Assembly (NCBI RefSeq): GCF_014648895.1
Contig: NZ_BMRZ01000004.1
Coordinates: 310,001-374,000 of the forward strand
Source: Streptomyces tanashiensis
Lineage (GTDB): Bacteria > Actinomycetota > Actinomycetes > Streptomycetales > Streptomycetaceae
DNA: 64,000 nt
Direction: 5' to 3'
Position 1 is the first letter of the stretch. Every line of letters starts with the position of its first letter. The position numbers and the translations under genes are program-made. Shown one piece after another: positions 23,818 through 33,168 of this stretch. The notes beneath the pieces were generated by a model, which worked only from the letters and a program-made list of their open reading frames with translations, did not search any database and was not told where the DNA came from.

Positions 23818-23860
23818 GGGTCCGGTGCCGGCAAACGGGGGAGTTGGCGGCACCGGACCC
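23818..23860 (+). repeat. 13-bp perfect inverted repeat between flotillin and ATPase genes
   Basis: GGGTCCGGTGCCG (23818-23830) and CGGCACCGGACCC (23848-23860) are perfect complements, separated by 17 nt. It starts 25 bp after the flotillin stop and ends 31 bp before the ATPase ATG. It may be a partial terminator, an RNA processing or stability element that sets the flotillin:ATPase ratio, or an operator for an internal promoter. Confidence 0.75.
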
Positions 23861-23891
23861 GTAGTCACCACGGTACAAGGAACGGGACGAG

Positions 23892-26800
23892 ATGGGTGCC
23901 GGAATCGACCAGGACACGTACACGGTGCTGCGCGACCGGCTGACCGCGCAGTCCGCCGAACTCGCCCGGCGCGCCGGCGCCCTCAACGAGGCCCGGATCG
24001 CCGCCTTCGGATCCGGCGAGCTCGCCCTCGCCGGCACGCGCCGCATCACCACCGGGCGCGCCTGCGTCCCCCAGGACCTCGTCGCCGTCGGTGACCTGCT
24101 GCTCCTCGGCTCCCGGCCGTCCGGCACGGGGACCGAGGAGGTGCCGGTCGCCGACGTCCTCGCCCTCTACGACCGCGACCTGAACGCGCTGCCCGCGCGG
24201 ACGGTGCCAGGACTGCTCGACGACCCCGACTTCCTCAGGGAGTTCTCCGCGCTGCACCGCTACTACCGGGACGCGCGGCTGCTCCGGCTGCGGAGGGTGG
24301 AGAACCGGATCCTCGCCGTCTTCCGCACGGGGGAGCAGGGCGACGACCTCCGGGTCCTCCGCTGGTCCGTCGGACCTTCCGGCGAGACGCGGTTCCTCGA
24401 CGCCCGGGGCGAGCGCGACCACGTCCTGCCGCCCTCCGACGACGTCGACTGGGTGGAGACGACCCGCGACGACCACGTGCCGGGCCGCCACCCGCACATC
24501 TCGCTCGGCGGGCACCTGTTCGTCTCCACCGTCGGCGGGTCGCTGACGCTGAGGACGGACGACGACACCGACACCGCCGGGGGCATCCACAGGGAGCCCG
24601 TCGACGAGCCGCTGCAGTCCCTCGCCGACGCCGAGGTGGCGTACGCGGTCGTCGGCGCCCTCGTCCTGGTGCGCGTCCGCCCGTACAAGGAGGAGGTCCG
24701 CCGCCACCTCGTCCTCAACACGCTGACCGGTGCCGTCGTCAGGCTCGACGGCATCGGACAGGCGTGTCTGCGGCTGCCCGAGGACGAGGGGATCGTGTTC
24801 CCCGGCGGCTACTGCCTCGCCTCCGGCACCGTGAAGACCTTCGGCACCGACACGGCGGGACTGGCCTTCGACCGGGTGGTCCGCTCGCCCGACGGGGAGC
24901 ACCTCCTCCACGTCTTCCGCGCACCGGCGGAGGGCCGGACCCTGCTCCTCCCGTACGACGTGATCGGCAAGGAGATCACGAACCCGGTCGTCTGCCGCGG
25001 GTACGCCCTGCTCGACGACGGGACGATGGCCGTGCTCCGCGACGGGTCCGGCGAGCCCGGCCGGGTCCATCCGGTGCAGATCTGGAGCACACCGTACGTC
25101 TCCGACACCCACGTCCGCCCCGCGGGGGACAGCCCCCTGACCCGCGTCGGCAACGCGGATCTCGTCCGGGGGATCGCCGACTGCCTCTCCATCGCACGGC
25201 AGGCCACCGAGCCGGCACCGGCCGGAGAGGTGTACGAGGCCCTCGCCGCCGCCTGCGTGCGCGCCGCCGACGCCCACCACTGGCTGGGAGACCCGGAGGC
25301 CGGCGACCTGGCGGCACCGCTGACCGCGCTGCGGGCCACCGCCGAGCAGGTCCTCGACGAGCTCCGGACCGTGACGGCGCTCACCCGGCGGGCCGCCGAG
25401 GCCCTCGCCGAGTCCGCGCAGGAGATCAGCCGCCTCGTCCGGCGCATCCGGGGCGAGGCACCCGCCACGGCCGGGGAGTGGATCTCCCGCATCGGCGAAC
25501 TCCGCCGGGCACAGGGACACCTGGTGACCCTGAGGGACCTGCGGTACGCGGACACGGACGGCATCGACACCCTCGCCGCCGACGTCGAGGCCGACATCGT
25601 CTCGGCCGCCCGGCGGGCCGTCGCGTTCCTCCGGGGCGAGGACGCCTTCACCGCCCACCACGCCGAGGCGGAACGGCTCGCCGTGGAGGCCGGGGCGCTC
25701 GCCACCGTCGCCGCGACGGGCCCGGCCGGCGAACGGCTCGACGCGGCCGTCCACGAACTGCGCACGCTCAGCGAGGTCATCGCCGGCCTCGACATCGGCG
25801 ACGCGACCGTCCGCGCCTCGATCCTGGCGCGGATCGCCGACGTCCTCGGCGCCCTCAACCGCGCCCGGGCCCTCCTCGCCGCCCGTCGCGCCGAACTCCT
25901 CGACGAGGAGGGCCGGGCGGAGTTCGCCGCCGAGCTCGCCCTGCTCGGCCAGGCCGTCACGGGCGCGCTGGCCGCGGCCGACACCCCCGAAGGCTGCGAC
26001 GAGCAGCTCGGCCGGCTCCTGCTCCAACTGGAGAACCTGGAGTCCCGCTTCGCCGAACACGACGGCTTCCTCGCCGCCGTCGCCGAGCGGCGCACCGAGA
26101 TCCACGACGCCCTCACCGCACGCAGGCAGACCCTCCAGGACGACCGCGCCCGCCGCGCCGAGCGGCTCGCCGCGTCGGCCGGCCGGGTCCTGGAAGCCGT
26201 CGCCCGGCGTACCGCGAGCCTGACCGACCTGGACGAGGTGCACACCTGGTTCGCCTCCGACCCCATGGTGGCCAGGATCCGGCGCACCGCCGCCGAGCTG
26301 CGGGAACTCGGCGACCAGGTCAGGGCGGAGGAGCTGGAGAGCCGCCTCGGCGCCGCCCGGCAGGAGGCCGGGCGGGCGCTGCGGGACCGCACCGAGCTGT
26401 TCTCCGACGGCGGCGACACGATCCGGCTCGGCCGCCACCGCTTCGCCGTCACCCGGCAGGCCCCCGAGCTCACCCTCGTACCGCACGAGGACACCCTCGC
26501 GCTCGCCCTCACCGGAACCGACTACCGCGCACCCGTCACCGACCCGGACTTCACCGCGACCCGCCCCCACTGGGGGCGGACGCTGCCCTCCGAGTCCCCG
26601 GAGGTCTACCGGTCCGAACACCTGGCCGCACGCCTCCTGGCCGAGCACGGTACGGACGGACTGGCCGGAGCGGACCTCGGCGCGCTCGCCCGGCGGGCGG
26701 CGGAGACCGCCCACGACGAGGGCTACGAGCGCGGCGTCCACGACCACGACGCCGCACTGATCCTGGCATCCGTACTCGCGCTGAGCGAGGGCGCGGGACC

Positions 26801-28748
26801 GCTCGGTCACCCCGGGGCGGCGCGCGCCGCCGCCCAGATCTTCTGGGCCCACTCCACCACCGCCGAAGCCCGCGAGCAGTGGACCCACCGCGCGGTCGGG
26901 CTGACCCGGGCCCGCGAGCTCTTCGGCACCGACGCGGCCCTCGACGGGCTGAGGAAGGAGCTGACCGAGGAGCTCGGCGACCCGGCGGCGGCCGCGTACC
27001 TGATCGCCGAACTGGCCTCCGGTCCGCCGGGCTTCGCCGTCTCCGACGAGGCACGCACGCTCCTCGACAAGTTCCGCCGCACCGTCGGCTCCTCCGCCTA
27101 CGACGACGCCCTCGCCGCCGTCACCGAACCGGCCGCACGCCGTCAGCTCGTCGAGGCCTGGCTCACCTCGTACGCGGCGGTGTCCGGGGAGCGACACGAC
27201 GCGGGCGTGCTCGCCGAGGCCGTCGCCTTCGAACTGTGCCCCGGGCTCGACCGCTACGAGATCGCCGCCCCGACCACCACGACCGTCACCGGACTCCTGG
27301 GCGGCCACCCCAGGGTGCGAGCCCGGTCACTGGAGCTGCGCCTCGACGAGTTCCTGGCCAGGACCACGGAGTTCGCCGCCGCCGACGTGCCCGCCTTCCG
27401 CGCCTACCAGCGGCGGCGGACGGAACTCCTCGCGGCCGAGCGCGCCCGGCTCCGCGTGGACGAGTACCGCCCCCGCGTCATGTCCTCGTTCGTCCGCAAC
27501 CGGCTCGTCGACGAGGTCTACCTCCCGCTCGTCGGCGACAACCTCGCCAAGCAGCTCGGCGCGGCCGGAGCCGCCAAGCGCACCGACTCCCACGGGCTGC
27601 TGCTGCTCCTCTCCCCGCCCGGCTACGGCAAGACCACCCTGATCGAGTACGTCGCCGAACGCCTCGGCCTGCTCCTCGTCAAGGTCGACGGCCCCGCCCT
27701 CGGCCGGCGGACGACCTCTCTCGAACCCGCCGCGGCGCCCGACGCCACCGCACGCCGGGAGCTGGAGAAGATCGCCTTCGCCCTCGCCGCCGCCAACAAC
27801 GTGCTGCTGTACGTGGACGACATCCAGCACACCTCGCCGGAGTTCCTGCAGAGGTTCATCCCCCTCTGCGACGCCACGCGGTCCCTGAACGGGCACGACC
27901 TGCGCGGCAAGCGCTTCGCCGTCTGCATGGCCGGCAACCCGTACACCGAGTCGGGGCGGGCCTTCCGCGTCCCGGACATGCTCGCCGACCGGGCCGACGT
28001 GTGGAACCTCGGAGACGTCCTGACCGGCAAGGAGGAGGCCTTCGCGTTCAGCTTCGTCGAGAACGCCCTCACCTCCCACCCCGTCCTCGCCCCGCTCGCC
28101 GGCCGCGACCGCGCCGACCTGGAGCTGCTGACCCGCCTCGCGGCCGGGGACCCGGCGGCGCGCCGCGACCGGCTCACCCACCCCTACGACCCGGCCGGAC
28201 TCGACCAGGTCCTCGCCGTCCTCCGGCACCTCCTCACCGCCCGCGAGACGGTCCTCGCCGTCAACGAGGCCTACATCGCCTCCGCCGCCACCGCCGACGA
28301 GGCCCGGACCGAACCGCCGTTCCGGCTCCAGGGGTCGTACCGGACGATGAACAAGATCACGGCCCGCATCTCGCCCGTCATGGACGACGCCGAACTCGCG
28401 GCCCTGCTCGACGACCACTACACCGCCGAGGCCCAGACGCTCACGACCGAGGCCGAGGCCAACCTTCTGGGGCTCGCCGCCCTGCGCGGTACGCTCACGC
28501 CGGAACAGGCCGCGCGCCGGACGGAGCTGACCGCCGCCCGATCGCGCGCCCTCTCACCAGGGGGTTCCGAGGGCGACCCCCTGGTCCGGGCGGTCGACGC
28601 CCTCGTCCTGCTGGCCGAACGCGTCACGGCCGTCGAGACGGCGATCACCCGCGCGACCGAAGCGCGCCACCCCTCCCCCAACCCCGCCGGAACCGGCGGA
28701 GAGAGCGAGAACCAGCATGGCCAAGCCGGTCCACGCGGCGATCGGTGA
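23892..28748 (+). CDS. Giant AAA+ ATPase ('DNA repair ATPase' type), 1618 residues
   Basis: The N-terminal 450 residues are beta-rich with repeated strand-turn units (propeller-like). Residues about 470-830 are long Ala/Arg/Glu helices, probably coiled coil. A mixed region follows, and an AAA+ module sits at about 1215-1500: Walker A PPGYGKTT near 1241-1249, Walker B LLYVDD around residue 1309, and AGNPYTESGRAFRVPDMLADRAD resembling the sensor-1/MoxR-like part. The C-terminus has HTH-like helices. Proteins of this build are labelled DNA repair ATPases in databases, with little evidence. The 3' end overlaps the zinc-ribbon gene by 32 bp. No signal or membrane segment. Function unknown; genetic linkage to flotillin suggests an envelope or stress role. 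Confidence 0.8.
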   Translation: MGAGIDQDTYTVLRDRLTAQSAELARRAGALNEARIAAFGSGELALAGTRRITTGRACVPQDLVAVGDLLLLGSRPSGTGTEEVPVADVLALYDRDLNALPARTVPGLLDDPDFLREFSALHRYYRDARLLRLRRVENRILAVFRTGEQGDDLRVLRWSVGPSGETRFLDARGERDHVLPPSDDVDWVETTRDDHVPGRHPHISLGGHLFVSTVGGSLTLRTDDDTDTAGGIHREPVDEPLQSLADAEVAYAVVGALVLVRVRPYKEEVRRHLVLNTLTGAVVRLDGIGQACLRLPEDEGIVFPGGYCLASGTVKTFGTDTAGLAFDRVVRSPDGEHLLHVFRAPAEGRTLLLPYDVIGKEITNPVVCRGYALLDDGTMAVLRDGSGEPGRVHPVQIWSTPYVSDTHVRPAGDSPLTRVGNADLVRGIADCLSIARQATEPAPAGEVYEALAAACVRAADAHHWLGDPEAGDLAAPLTALRATAEQVLDELRTVTALTRRAAEALAESAQEISRLVRRIRGEAPATAGEWISRIGELRRAQGHLVTLRDLRYADTDGIDTLAADVEADIVSAARRAVAFLRGEDAFTAHHAEAERLAVEAGALATVAATGPAGERLDAAVHELRTLSEVIAGLDIGDATVRASILARIADVLGALNRARALLAARRAELLDEEGRAEFAAELALLGQAVTGALAAADTPEGCDEQLGRLLLQLENLESRFAEHDGFLAAVAERRTEIHDALTARRQTLQDDRARRAERLAASAGRVLEAVARRTASLTDLDEVHTWFASDPMVARIRRTAAELRELGDQVRAEELESRLGAARQEAGRALRDRTELFSDGGDTIRLGRHRFAVTRQAPELTLVPHEDTLALALTGTDYRAPVTDPDFTATRPHWGRTLPSESPEVYRSEHLAARLLAEHGTDGLAGADLGALARRAAETAHDEGYERGVHDHDAALILASVLALSEGAGPLGHPGAARAAAQIFWAHSTTAEAREQWTHRAVGLTRARELFGTDAALDGLRKELTEELGDPAAAAYLIAELASGPPGFAVSDEARTLLDKFRRTVGSSAYDDALAAVTEPAARRQLVEAWLTSYAAVSGERHDAGVLAEAVAFELCPGLDRYEIAAPTTTTVTGLLGGHPRVRARSLELRLDEFLARTTEFAAADVPAFRAYQRRRTELLAAERARLRVDEYRPRVMSSFVRNRLVDEVYLPLVGDNLAKQLGAAGAAKRTDSHGLLLLLSPPGYGKTTLIEYVAERLGLLLVKVDGPALGRRTTSLEPAAAPDATARRELEKIAFALAAANNVLLYVDDIQHTSPEFLQRFIPLCDATRSLNGHDLRGKRFAVCMAGNPYTESGRAFRVPDMLADRADVWNLGDVLTGKEEAFAFSFVENALTSHPVLAPLAGRDRADLELLTRLAAGDPAARRDRLTHPYDPAGLDQVLAVLRHLLTARETVLAVNEAYIASAATADEARTEPPFRLQGSYRTMNKITARISPVMDDAELAALLDDHYTAEAQTLTTEAEANLLGLAALRGTLTPEQAARRTELTAARSRALSPGGSEGDPLVRAVDALVLLAERVTAVETAITRATEARHPSPNPAGTGGESENQHGQAGPRGDR

Positions 28749-28941
28749 GAAGCCGATCCGCTGCCAGGTGTGCGACAACGACACCTTCCGCGAGCGGGAG
28801 GTGAAGCTGAACAGCACGGGGATGGAGTTCTTCAACATGGCGTGGGCGAACGAGTCGGCGACCGGGCTCATCTGCTGGACGTGCGGCTACGTCCACCTGT
28901 TCGTCAACCGGGACATCAGGCTCTACCGGATACGCGAGTGA
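28717..28941 (+). CDS. Small zinc-ribbon protein coupled to the ATPase
   Basis: 74 residues. Two CxxC knuckles, Cys16/Cys19 (IRCQVCDND) and Cys53/Cys56 (LICWTCGYV), form a zinc ribbon. Between them is a conserved-looking NSTGMEFFNMAW segment. ATG at 28717 with GGAGAGAGCGAG upstream. The gene starts 32 bp inside the ATPase gene and ends 26 bp inside the convergent molybdopterin-fold gene. The same trio order suggests it is an accessory subunit of the flotillin/ATPase unit. No function can be assigned from sequence. Confidence 0.75.
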   Translation: MAKPVHAAIGEKPIRCQVCDNDTFREREVKLNSTGMEFFNMAWANESATGLICWTCGYVHLFVNRDIRLYRIRE

Positions 28942-29407
28942 CGCCCGCCTCCGGGGCGCGCGGTGCCCGGAAGGCACCGATCCAGATGCCGGTGACGGCG
29001 CTGACGTACCGGGCGCCGCAGCGGTCGGAGGGGACGACGAGCTGCGTGCCCGGAGTGTCCAGCCACTCCTCGTCCATCCGGGTCGCGAGGAGCACGGGGG
29101 CGGCACCGAAGTCGGAGTCGATCTCCGCCCAGGACAGCAGCGCGTGATGCCCGTCGCCGCCGCTGACCGCGAGCAGGAACCGGGACCGCTCCTTGCGCCG
29201 CGCCGGGTCGAAGCCCGGCCGCGCCGCCGCCACGACATCCCGCAGGAGCGGGCCCTCGAAGGTGTGCTCCTGCGGACCGTCCGTCGCACAGTCGAAGACG
29301 ACCTCGGTCCGGCGCTGGATCCAGTCCCTGCGCAGGTCCGCGACGGTGAGCGTGGCCGGGAGGGCCACGTCTCCCCAGATGGCGAAGGCTCCGGTGCGGC
29401 GACTCAT
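28916..29407 (-). CDS. Small molybdopterin-dependent oxidoreductase fold protein
   Basis: 163 residues. It resembles the sulfite-oxidase molybdopterin-binding fold in shortened form: TLTVADLRRDWIQRRTEVVFDC, then HTFEGPLLRDVV, LLAVSGGDGHHALLSWAEID, and the closing TGIWIGAF. A Cys (VFDCATDG) stands where such proteins may ligate Mo, but I cannot confirm that cofactor binds. The ATG at 29407 has AGGGAG 7 nt upstream; a TTG 6 bp earlier is worse. Its neighbours upstream on the same strand are the molybdenum hydroxylase subunits. Its stop overlaps the zinc-ribbon gene tail to tail. Confidence 0.7.
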   Translation of the reverse strand: MSRRTGAFAIWGDVALPATLTVADLRRDWIQRRTEVVFDCATDGPQEHTFEGPLLRDVVAAARPGFDPARRKERSRFLLAVSGGDGHHALLSWAEIDSDFGAAPVLLATRMDEEWLDTPGTQLVVPSDRCGARYVSAVTGIWIGAFRAPRAPEAGVTRVSGRA

Positions 29408-29554
29408 CGTCAATCTCCCTCGGGCGAGCGGTCCGGCGACTGCGCCCAGTGATACCCGACCACGCGGGGCGGGAACCGTGATTGCCCATCACATCGGCCT
29501 TTTCTCCGTGCAATTGTGAGCTTGCTACGAGACACCCGGACGCATCCGCCAGGT

Positions 29555-32338
29555 TCATTCACCAAGGCCCCGCGCCCGGCGGTCGAGCGCCCTCCACACC
29601 CGGTCCCGGGTGACGGGCAGTTCGGTGAAGCGGATGCCCGTCGCGTCGCGCAGGGCGTTGGTGAACGCGGGGGCGACCGGGTTGAACGGGCTCTCGCTCA
29701 TGGACTTGGCGCCGAGCGGCCCGATGGCGTCGGACGTCTCGGTGAAGTGGACCTCCGTGCGGGGCACGTCGGCGTACTGCGGGAGCCGGTAGCGGCGGAA
29801 CGCGGCCGTGGTGACCTCGCCCCGCTCGTCGATCCGCACGTTCTCGAAGAGGGTGGCGCCGAGCGCCTGGGCGACCCCGCCCTCCACCTGGCCGCGGCAC
29901 TGCATCGGGTTCATGACCTTGCCGGCGTCCGCGGCGTGCACGCTCCGCAGGATCCGGATCTCCCCGGTGTCCGGGTCGACGGCGAGCCGGAACCACTGGG
30001 CGTTGAAGGCCACCGATCGCGGCGAGCCGCCCCAGTGCCCGTCCGCCGCAAGCTCCTCCGCCGCGCCGAGCGCGTGCCCCGCCTCGTACAGCTCCTTGAG
30101 CGTCACCGTACGGCCGGCGCAGTCGACGGCCTCGGCGCCGAGCACGCACAGGTGCCGGGCGACGCCGGAGTGCCGGGCGGCGAGCGTGCGCAGGCGCTCC
30201 GCGAGCGACTGCGCGGCGAGGAGGACGGCCTTGCCGGCGACGACGGTTCCGGCCGAGCCGAAGGCCCCGGTGTCATGGCGCACCACGTCGGTGTCGGACT
30301 GCCGGACCGTGAGGCGGTCCGCGGTGGTGTTCAGGACGCCCGCGGTGATCTGCTGGTGGACGGTGGTGGTGCCGTTGCCGAACTCTGCGGTGCCGACGGC
30401 GATGTCGTACGTGCCGTCGGAGAGGAGGGAGACCCGCGCGTCGGCGTAGTGGCCGCCGGGCGGCCCGGTGGCGATCATCGCCATCGCGGTGCCCTGGCCG
30501 ACGAGCCAGCCCTCCGGGACCTCCTCTGCGCTGCGGTCCTCGGCGAGCGCCCGGCGCACCACGGAGAGGCACTGGTCGAGCCCGTAGGAGGCGATGTGGA
30601 GGTCCTCCTCCTCGCCGATCGGGCTGTGCATGGCCTCGCCCGGCCCGATGATGTTCTTCTCGCGGAAGGCCAGCGGGTCCATCCCGAGGCGGCGGGCCAG
30701 TTCGTCCATGACGGACTCGACGGCGAAGGTCACCTGCCCCAGGCCATAGCCGCGGAAGGCGCCGGCCGGGACCGCGTTCGTGTAGACGGACCAGGCGTCG
30801 ACCTTCTTGTGCGGGGCGCGGTAGACGGCGAAGGACTCGCCGACGCTGTGGAACATCACGGCCGGCCCGTGGTTGCCGTACGCGCCGGTGTTGGAGACGA
30901 CCCGCATCCGCACGGCTGTCAGGGTCCCGTCGGCACGGGCCCCGACCTTGACGCCGATCGTGAAGGGGTGCCGGGTGGTGGCCCCGTAGAACTGCTCGGC
31001 GCGGGTGTACTCCAGCTTCACCGGCCGCCGCAGCTTCAGCGCCGCGAGCGTCACGACGTCCTCGGTGAGCATCTCCTGCTTGCCGCCGAAGCCGCCGCCC
31101 ACCCGGCCCGCGACCACCCGCACCTCGTCCTCCGGCAGACCGTACAGCGCGCACAGGGCGCGCCGGGTCAGGAACGGGGTCTGCGTGGAGGAGCGGACGG
31201 TCAGCCGCTCGCCCGGCCCGTCCTCCTTGGGCTCGAAGTACGCGACGCAGCCGTGCGTCTCCAGGCTGGCGTGCTGCACGCGCTGGGTGCGGAAGGTCTC
31301 CTCGTACACGACGTCCGCCTCGGCGAAGCCCCGCTCGACGTCGCCGATCTCGCCGTGCACCTCGCCGGCCACGTTGTTCTCCGCGCGGGCGATCCGTGCC
31401 TCGGGACCCTTGTCGCCGTGCAGCCGCGGCGCTCCCGGACGCATCGCGGCCTCCGGGTCGGTGACGTGCGGGAGTCGCTCGTACGTCACCTCGATCCGGC
31501 GGCACCCCTCCTCGGCGGCCTGCTCGCTGTCGGCGACGACGGCGGCGACCCGCTGCCCGACGTACCGGACGACGTCGTCCAGGACACGGGTGTCGTCCGG
31601 GTCCTCCGTGGGGTGCTCGTGGCGGGCGCTGGAGTACAGGGTCGCGGGCGCGTCCTCGTGGGTGAGGACGGCGTGGACCCCGGGTACACGGAGGGCGGCG
31701 GCGGTGTCGATCGCGACGATCCGGGCGTGCGGGTGCGGGGAGCGCAGCAGCTTCATGTGCAGCAGGCCCGGGACCTCGATGTCGAAGGTGTAGCGGGCCC
31801 GCCCCGTGACGACCTCGGGCCCGGCCGGCGCGCCCAGGTTCCGCCCGACCGCCTCTCCCGCGCAGGGGCGTTCGGTGTGCTTCACACCGCGCACGGCGTC
31901 CTCCACGGCCCGATAGCCGGTGCAGCGGCAGATGTTGCCCTTGAACGCGCGGGGCAGGTCGTCGAGCTTCCCGTCGTCGTGGGCGCAGCCCCGCTCGGCT
32001 TCGAGGGCGGCGGTCGTCATGAGGAATCCGGCCGTGCAGAAGCCGCACTGGTAGCCCTGGGCGTCCAGGAACCTCTGCTGCACCGGGTGGAGTTCGCCGT
32101 CCGGAGAGCCGAGCCCCTCGACGGTCGTGACGGCCCGCCCCTCGGCCCGCACCGCCGGGTACAGGCAGCTGTGGACCGGCTCCCCGTCGACATGGACGGT
32201 GCAGGCGCCGCAGTCCCCGGCGTCACAGCCCTTCTTCACGCCGAACCAGCCGCGCTCGCGCAGATAGGTGCGCAGACACTGGCCGGCGCGCGGCTCCTCG
32301 GCGAAGGGGCGGTCGTTGACACGGATGTGGAAGCTCAT
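29555..32338 (-). CDS. Molybdenum hydroxylase (xanthine dehydrogenase family), fused 2Fe-2S and Mo subunit
   Basis: 927 residues. Residues 1-165 are the small subunit: plant-type cluster ligands in GCDAGDCGACTVHVDGEPVHSC and the second cluster in QCGFCTAGF ... NICRCTGYRAVEDAV. From about 170 on is the Mo-binding subunit with GGGFGGKQ, GAFRGYGLGQ, and the catalytic Glu region GAKSMSESPFNPVAPA. So it fuses what are XdhA/C-like and XdhB-like parts into one chain. The FAD subunit gene precedes it with a 4-bp overlap. The complete enzyme would hydroxylate a purine, aldehyde or N-heterocycle; the substrate cannot be told. No XdhC-type chaperone gene is nearby. Start at the ATG at 32338. Confidence 0.9.
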   Translation of the reverse strand: MSFHIRVNDRPFAEEPRAGQCLRTYLRERGWFGVKKGCDAGDCGACTVHVDGEPVHSCLYPAVRAEGRAVTTVEGLGSPDGELHPVQQRFLDAQGYQCGFCTAGFLMTTAALEAERGCAHDDGKLDDLPRAFKGNICRCTGYRAVEDAVRGVKHTERPCAGEAVGRNLGAPAGPEVVTGRARYTFDIEVPGLLHMKLLRSPHPHARIVAIDTAAALRVPGVHAVLTHEDAPATLYSSARHEHPTEDPDDTRVLDDVVRYVGQRVAAVVADSEQAAEEGCRRIEVTYERLPHVTDPEAAMRPGAPRLHGDKGPEARIARAENNVAGEVHGEIGDVERGFAEADVVYEETFRTQRVQHASLETHGCVAYFEPKEDGPGERLTVRSSTQTPFLTRRALCALYGLPEDEVRVVAGRVGGGFGGKQEMLTEDVVTLAALKLRRPVKLEYTRAEQFYGATTRHPFTIGVKVGARADGTLTAVRMRVVSNTGAYGNHGPAVMFHSVGESFAVYRAPHKKVDAWSVYTNAVPAGAFRGYGLGQVTFAVESVMDELARRLGMDPLAFREKNIIGPGEAMHSPIGEEEDLHIASYGLDQCLSVVRRALAEDRSAEEVPEGWLVGQGTAMAMIATGPPGGHYADARVSLLSDGTYDIAVGTAEFGNGTTTVHQQITAGVLNTTADRLTVRQSDTDVVRHDTGAFGSAGTVVAGKAVLLAAQSLAERLRTLAARHSGVARHLCVLGAEAVDCAGRTVTLKELYEAGHALGAAEELAADGHWGGSPRSVAFNAQWFRLAVDPDTGEIRILRSVHAADAGKVMNPMQCRGQVEGGVAQALGATLFENVRIDERGEVTTAAFRRYRLPQYADVPRTEVHFTETSDAIGPLGAKSMSESPFNPVAPAFTNALRDATGIRFTELPVTRDRVWRALDRRARGLGE

Positions 32339-33168
32339 CGGGCGTCCTCCTCGACGGTACGGATCAGTTCGCGGCGGACTTCCTCGGCGAGTCGGAACCC
32401 CATGTGCCGCCGCCACTCGGGCAGTCCGTGGATGTCGTCGAACCAGTCGTCGTCCCGGACCGTGCCGGCGATCGCCGCCCGGAGCCCCTCGCGCGTGGGC
32501 GGCAGCGGGAACCAGAACCGGAAGGGCCGTACCGTCGCCGCGCTGATCGTCACCGCCATCGAGCCGTCGACCGGATCGAGCGTCCCGATCACCAGGGCGC
32601 CGGAGCGGCCGAGCCCGTACAGCGAGGCCTGCCGGAAGGCGGTGCGGCAGCCCAGGGCGCGCGCCGGCAGGGTGACCGAGCGCAGCAGTTCGCCCTCGGC
32701 GAGGTCCTTGCGTCCGGCACCCGTGACGAAGTCGACCACCTTCACGCGGCGCGACGAGCCGTCCTGCGCCCGGAGCAGACACGTGCCGTCGAGGGCGGCG
32801 GTGAGCGAGATGAGCGGCCCGGCGGGTAGCCCGTTGCACAGGTTCCCGCCGACGGTCGCCATGTTCCAGATCTTGAAGGAGGCGAGGAAGGCCCGGCAGC
32901 ACTGCTCGAACAACGGCGCCGCCGGAGCGTCAAGGGTCCGGCCGTGCCGTGACAGCCGGGCGACCGTGCAGGTCGCGGCGATCTCCAGGGAGCCGTCGGC
33001 GTGGCGCGTGAGCGGCTCCCAGCCCATCCGGCTCAGATCGATCAGCCGGCGCAGGTGCGGCTGCGGTTCGGAGAACAGGTACGTGCCCCCGCCGAGCCAC
33101 GCGTCGCCGGGACGCCACGGCTCGTGCAGCCGCCCGTCCCGAACGTCCGTCACCGTGTTCAGGTCCAT
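32335..33168 (-). CDS. FAD-binding subunit of the molybdenum hydroxylase
   Basis: 277 residues. FAD-binding PCMH-type domain with WLGGGTYLF near the N-terminus and ATVGGNLCNGLPAGPL, the second FAD contact. The C-terminal CO-dehydrogenase flavoprotein domain begins near 190. It passes electrons from the 2Fe-2S centres of the 29555-32338 product to the acceptor. The stop overlaps the start of that gene (ATGA), so the two are made together. The ATG at 33168 is preceded by GGGGAGAC. Confidence 0.9.
   Translation of the reverse strand: MDLNTVTDVRDGRLHEPWRPGDAWLGGGTYLFSEPQPHLRRLIDLSRMGWEPLTRHADGSLEIAATCTVARLSRHGRTLDAPAAPLFEQCCRAFLASFKIWNMATVGGNLCNGLPAGPLISLTAALDGTCLLRAQDGSSRRVKVVDFVTGAGRKDLAEGELLRSVTLPARALGCRTAFRQASLYGLGRSGALVIGTLDPVDGSMAVTISAATVRPFRFWFPLPPTREGLRAAIAGTVRDDDWFDDIHGLPEWRRHMGFRLAEEVRRELIRTVEEDAR

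Noticed and set aside
22464..23834. Ser/Ala/Arg-rich frame on the minus strand of the flotillin gene
   Set aside because: It is the antisense of the GAG/GCC-rich coiled-coil codons; no start or ribosome site and no fold.
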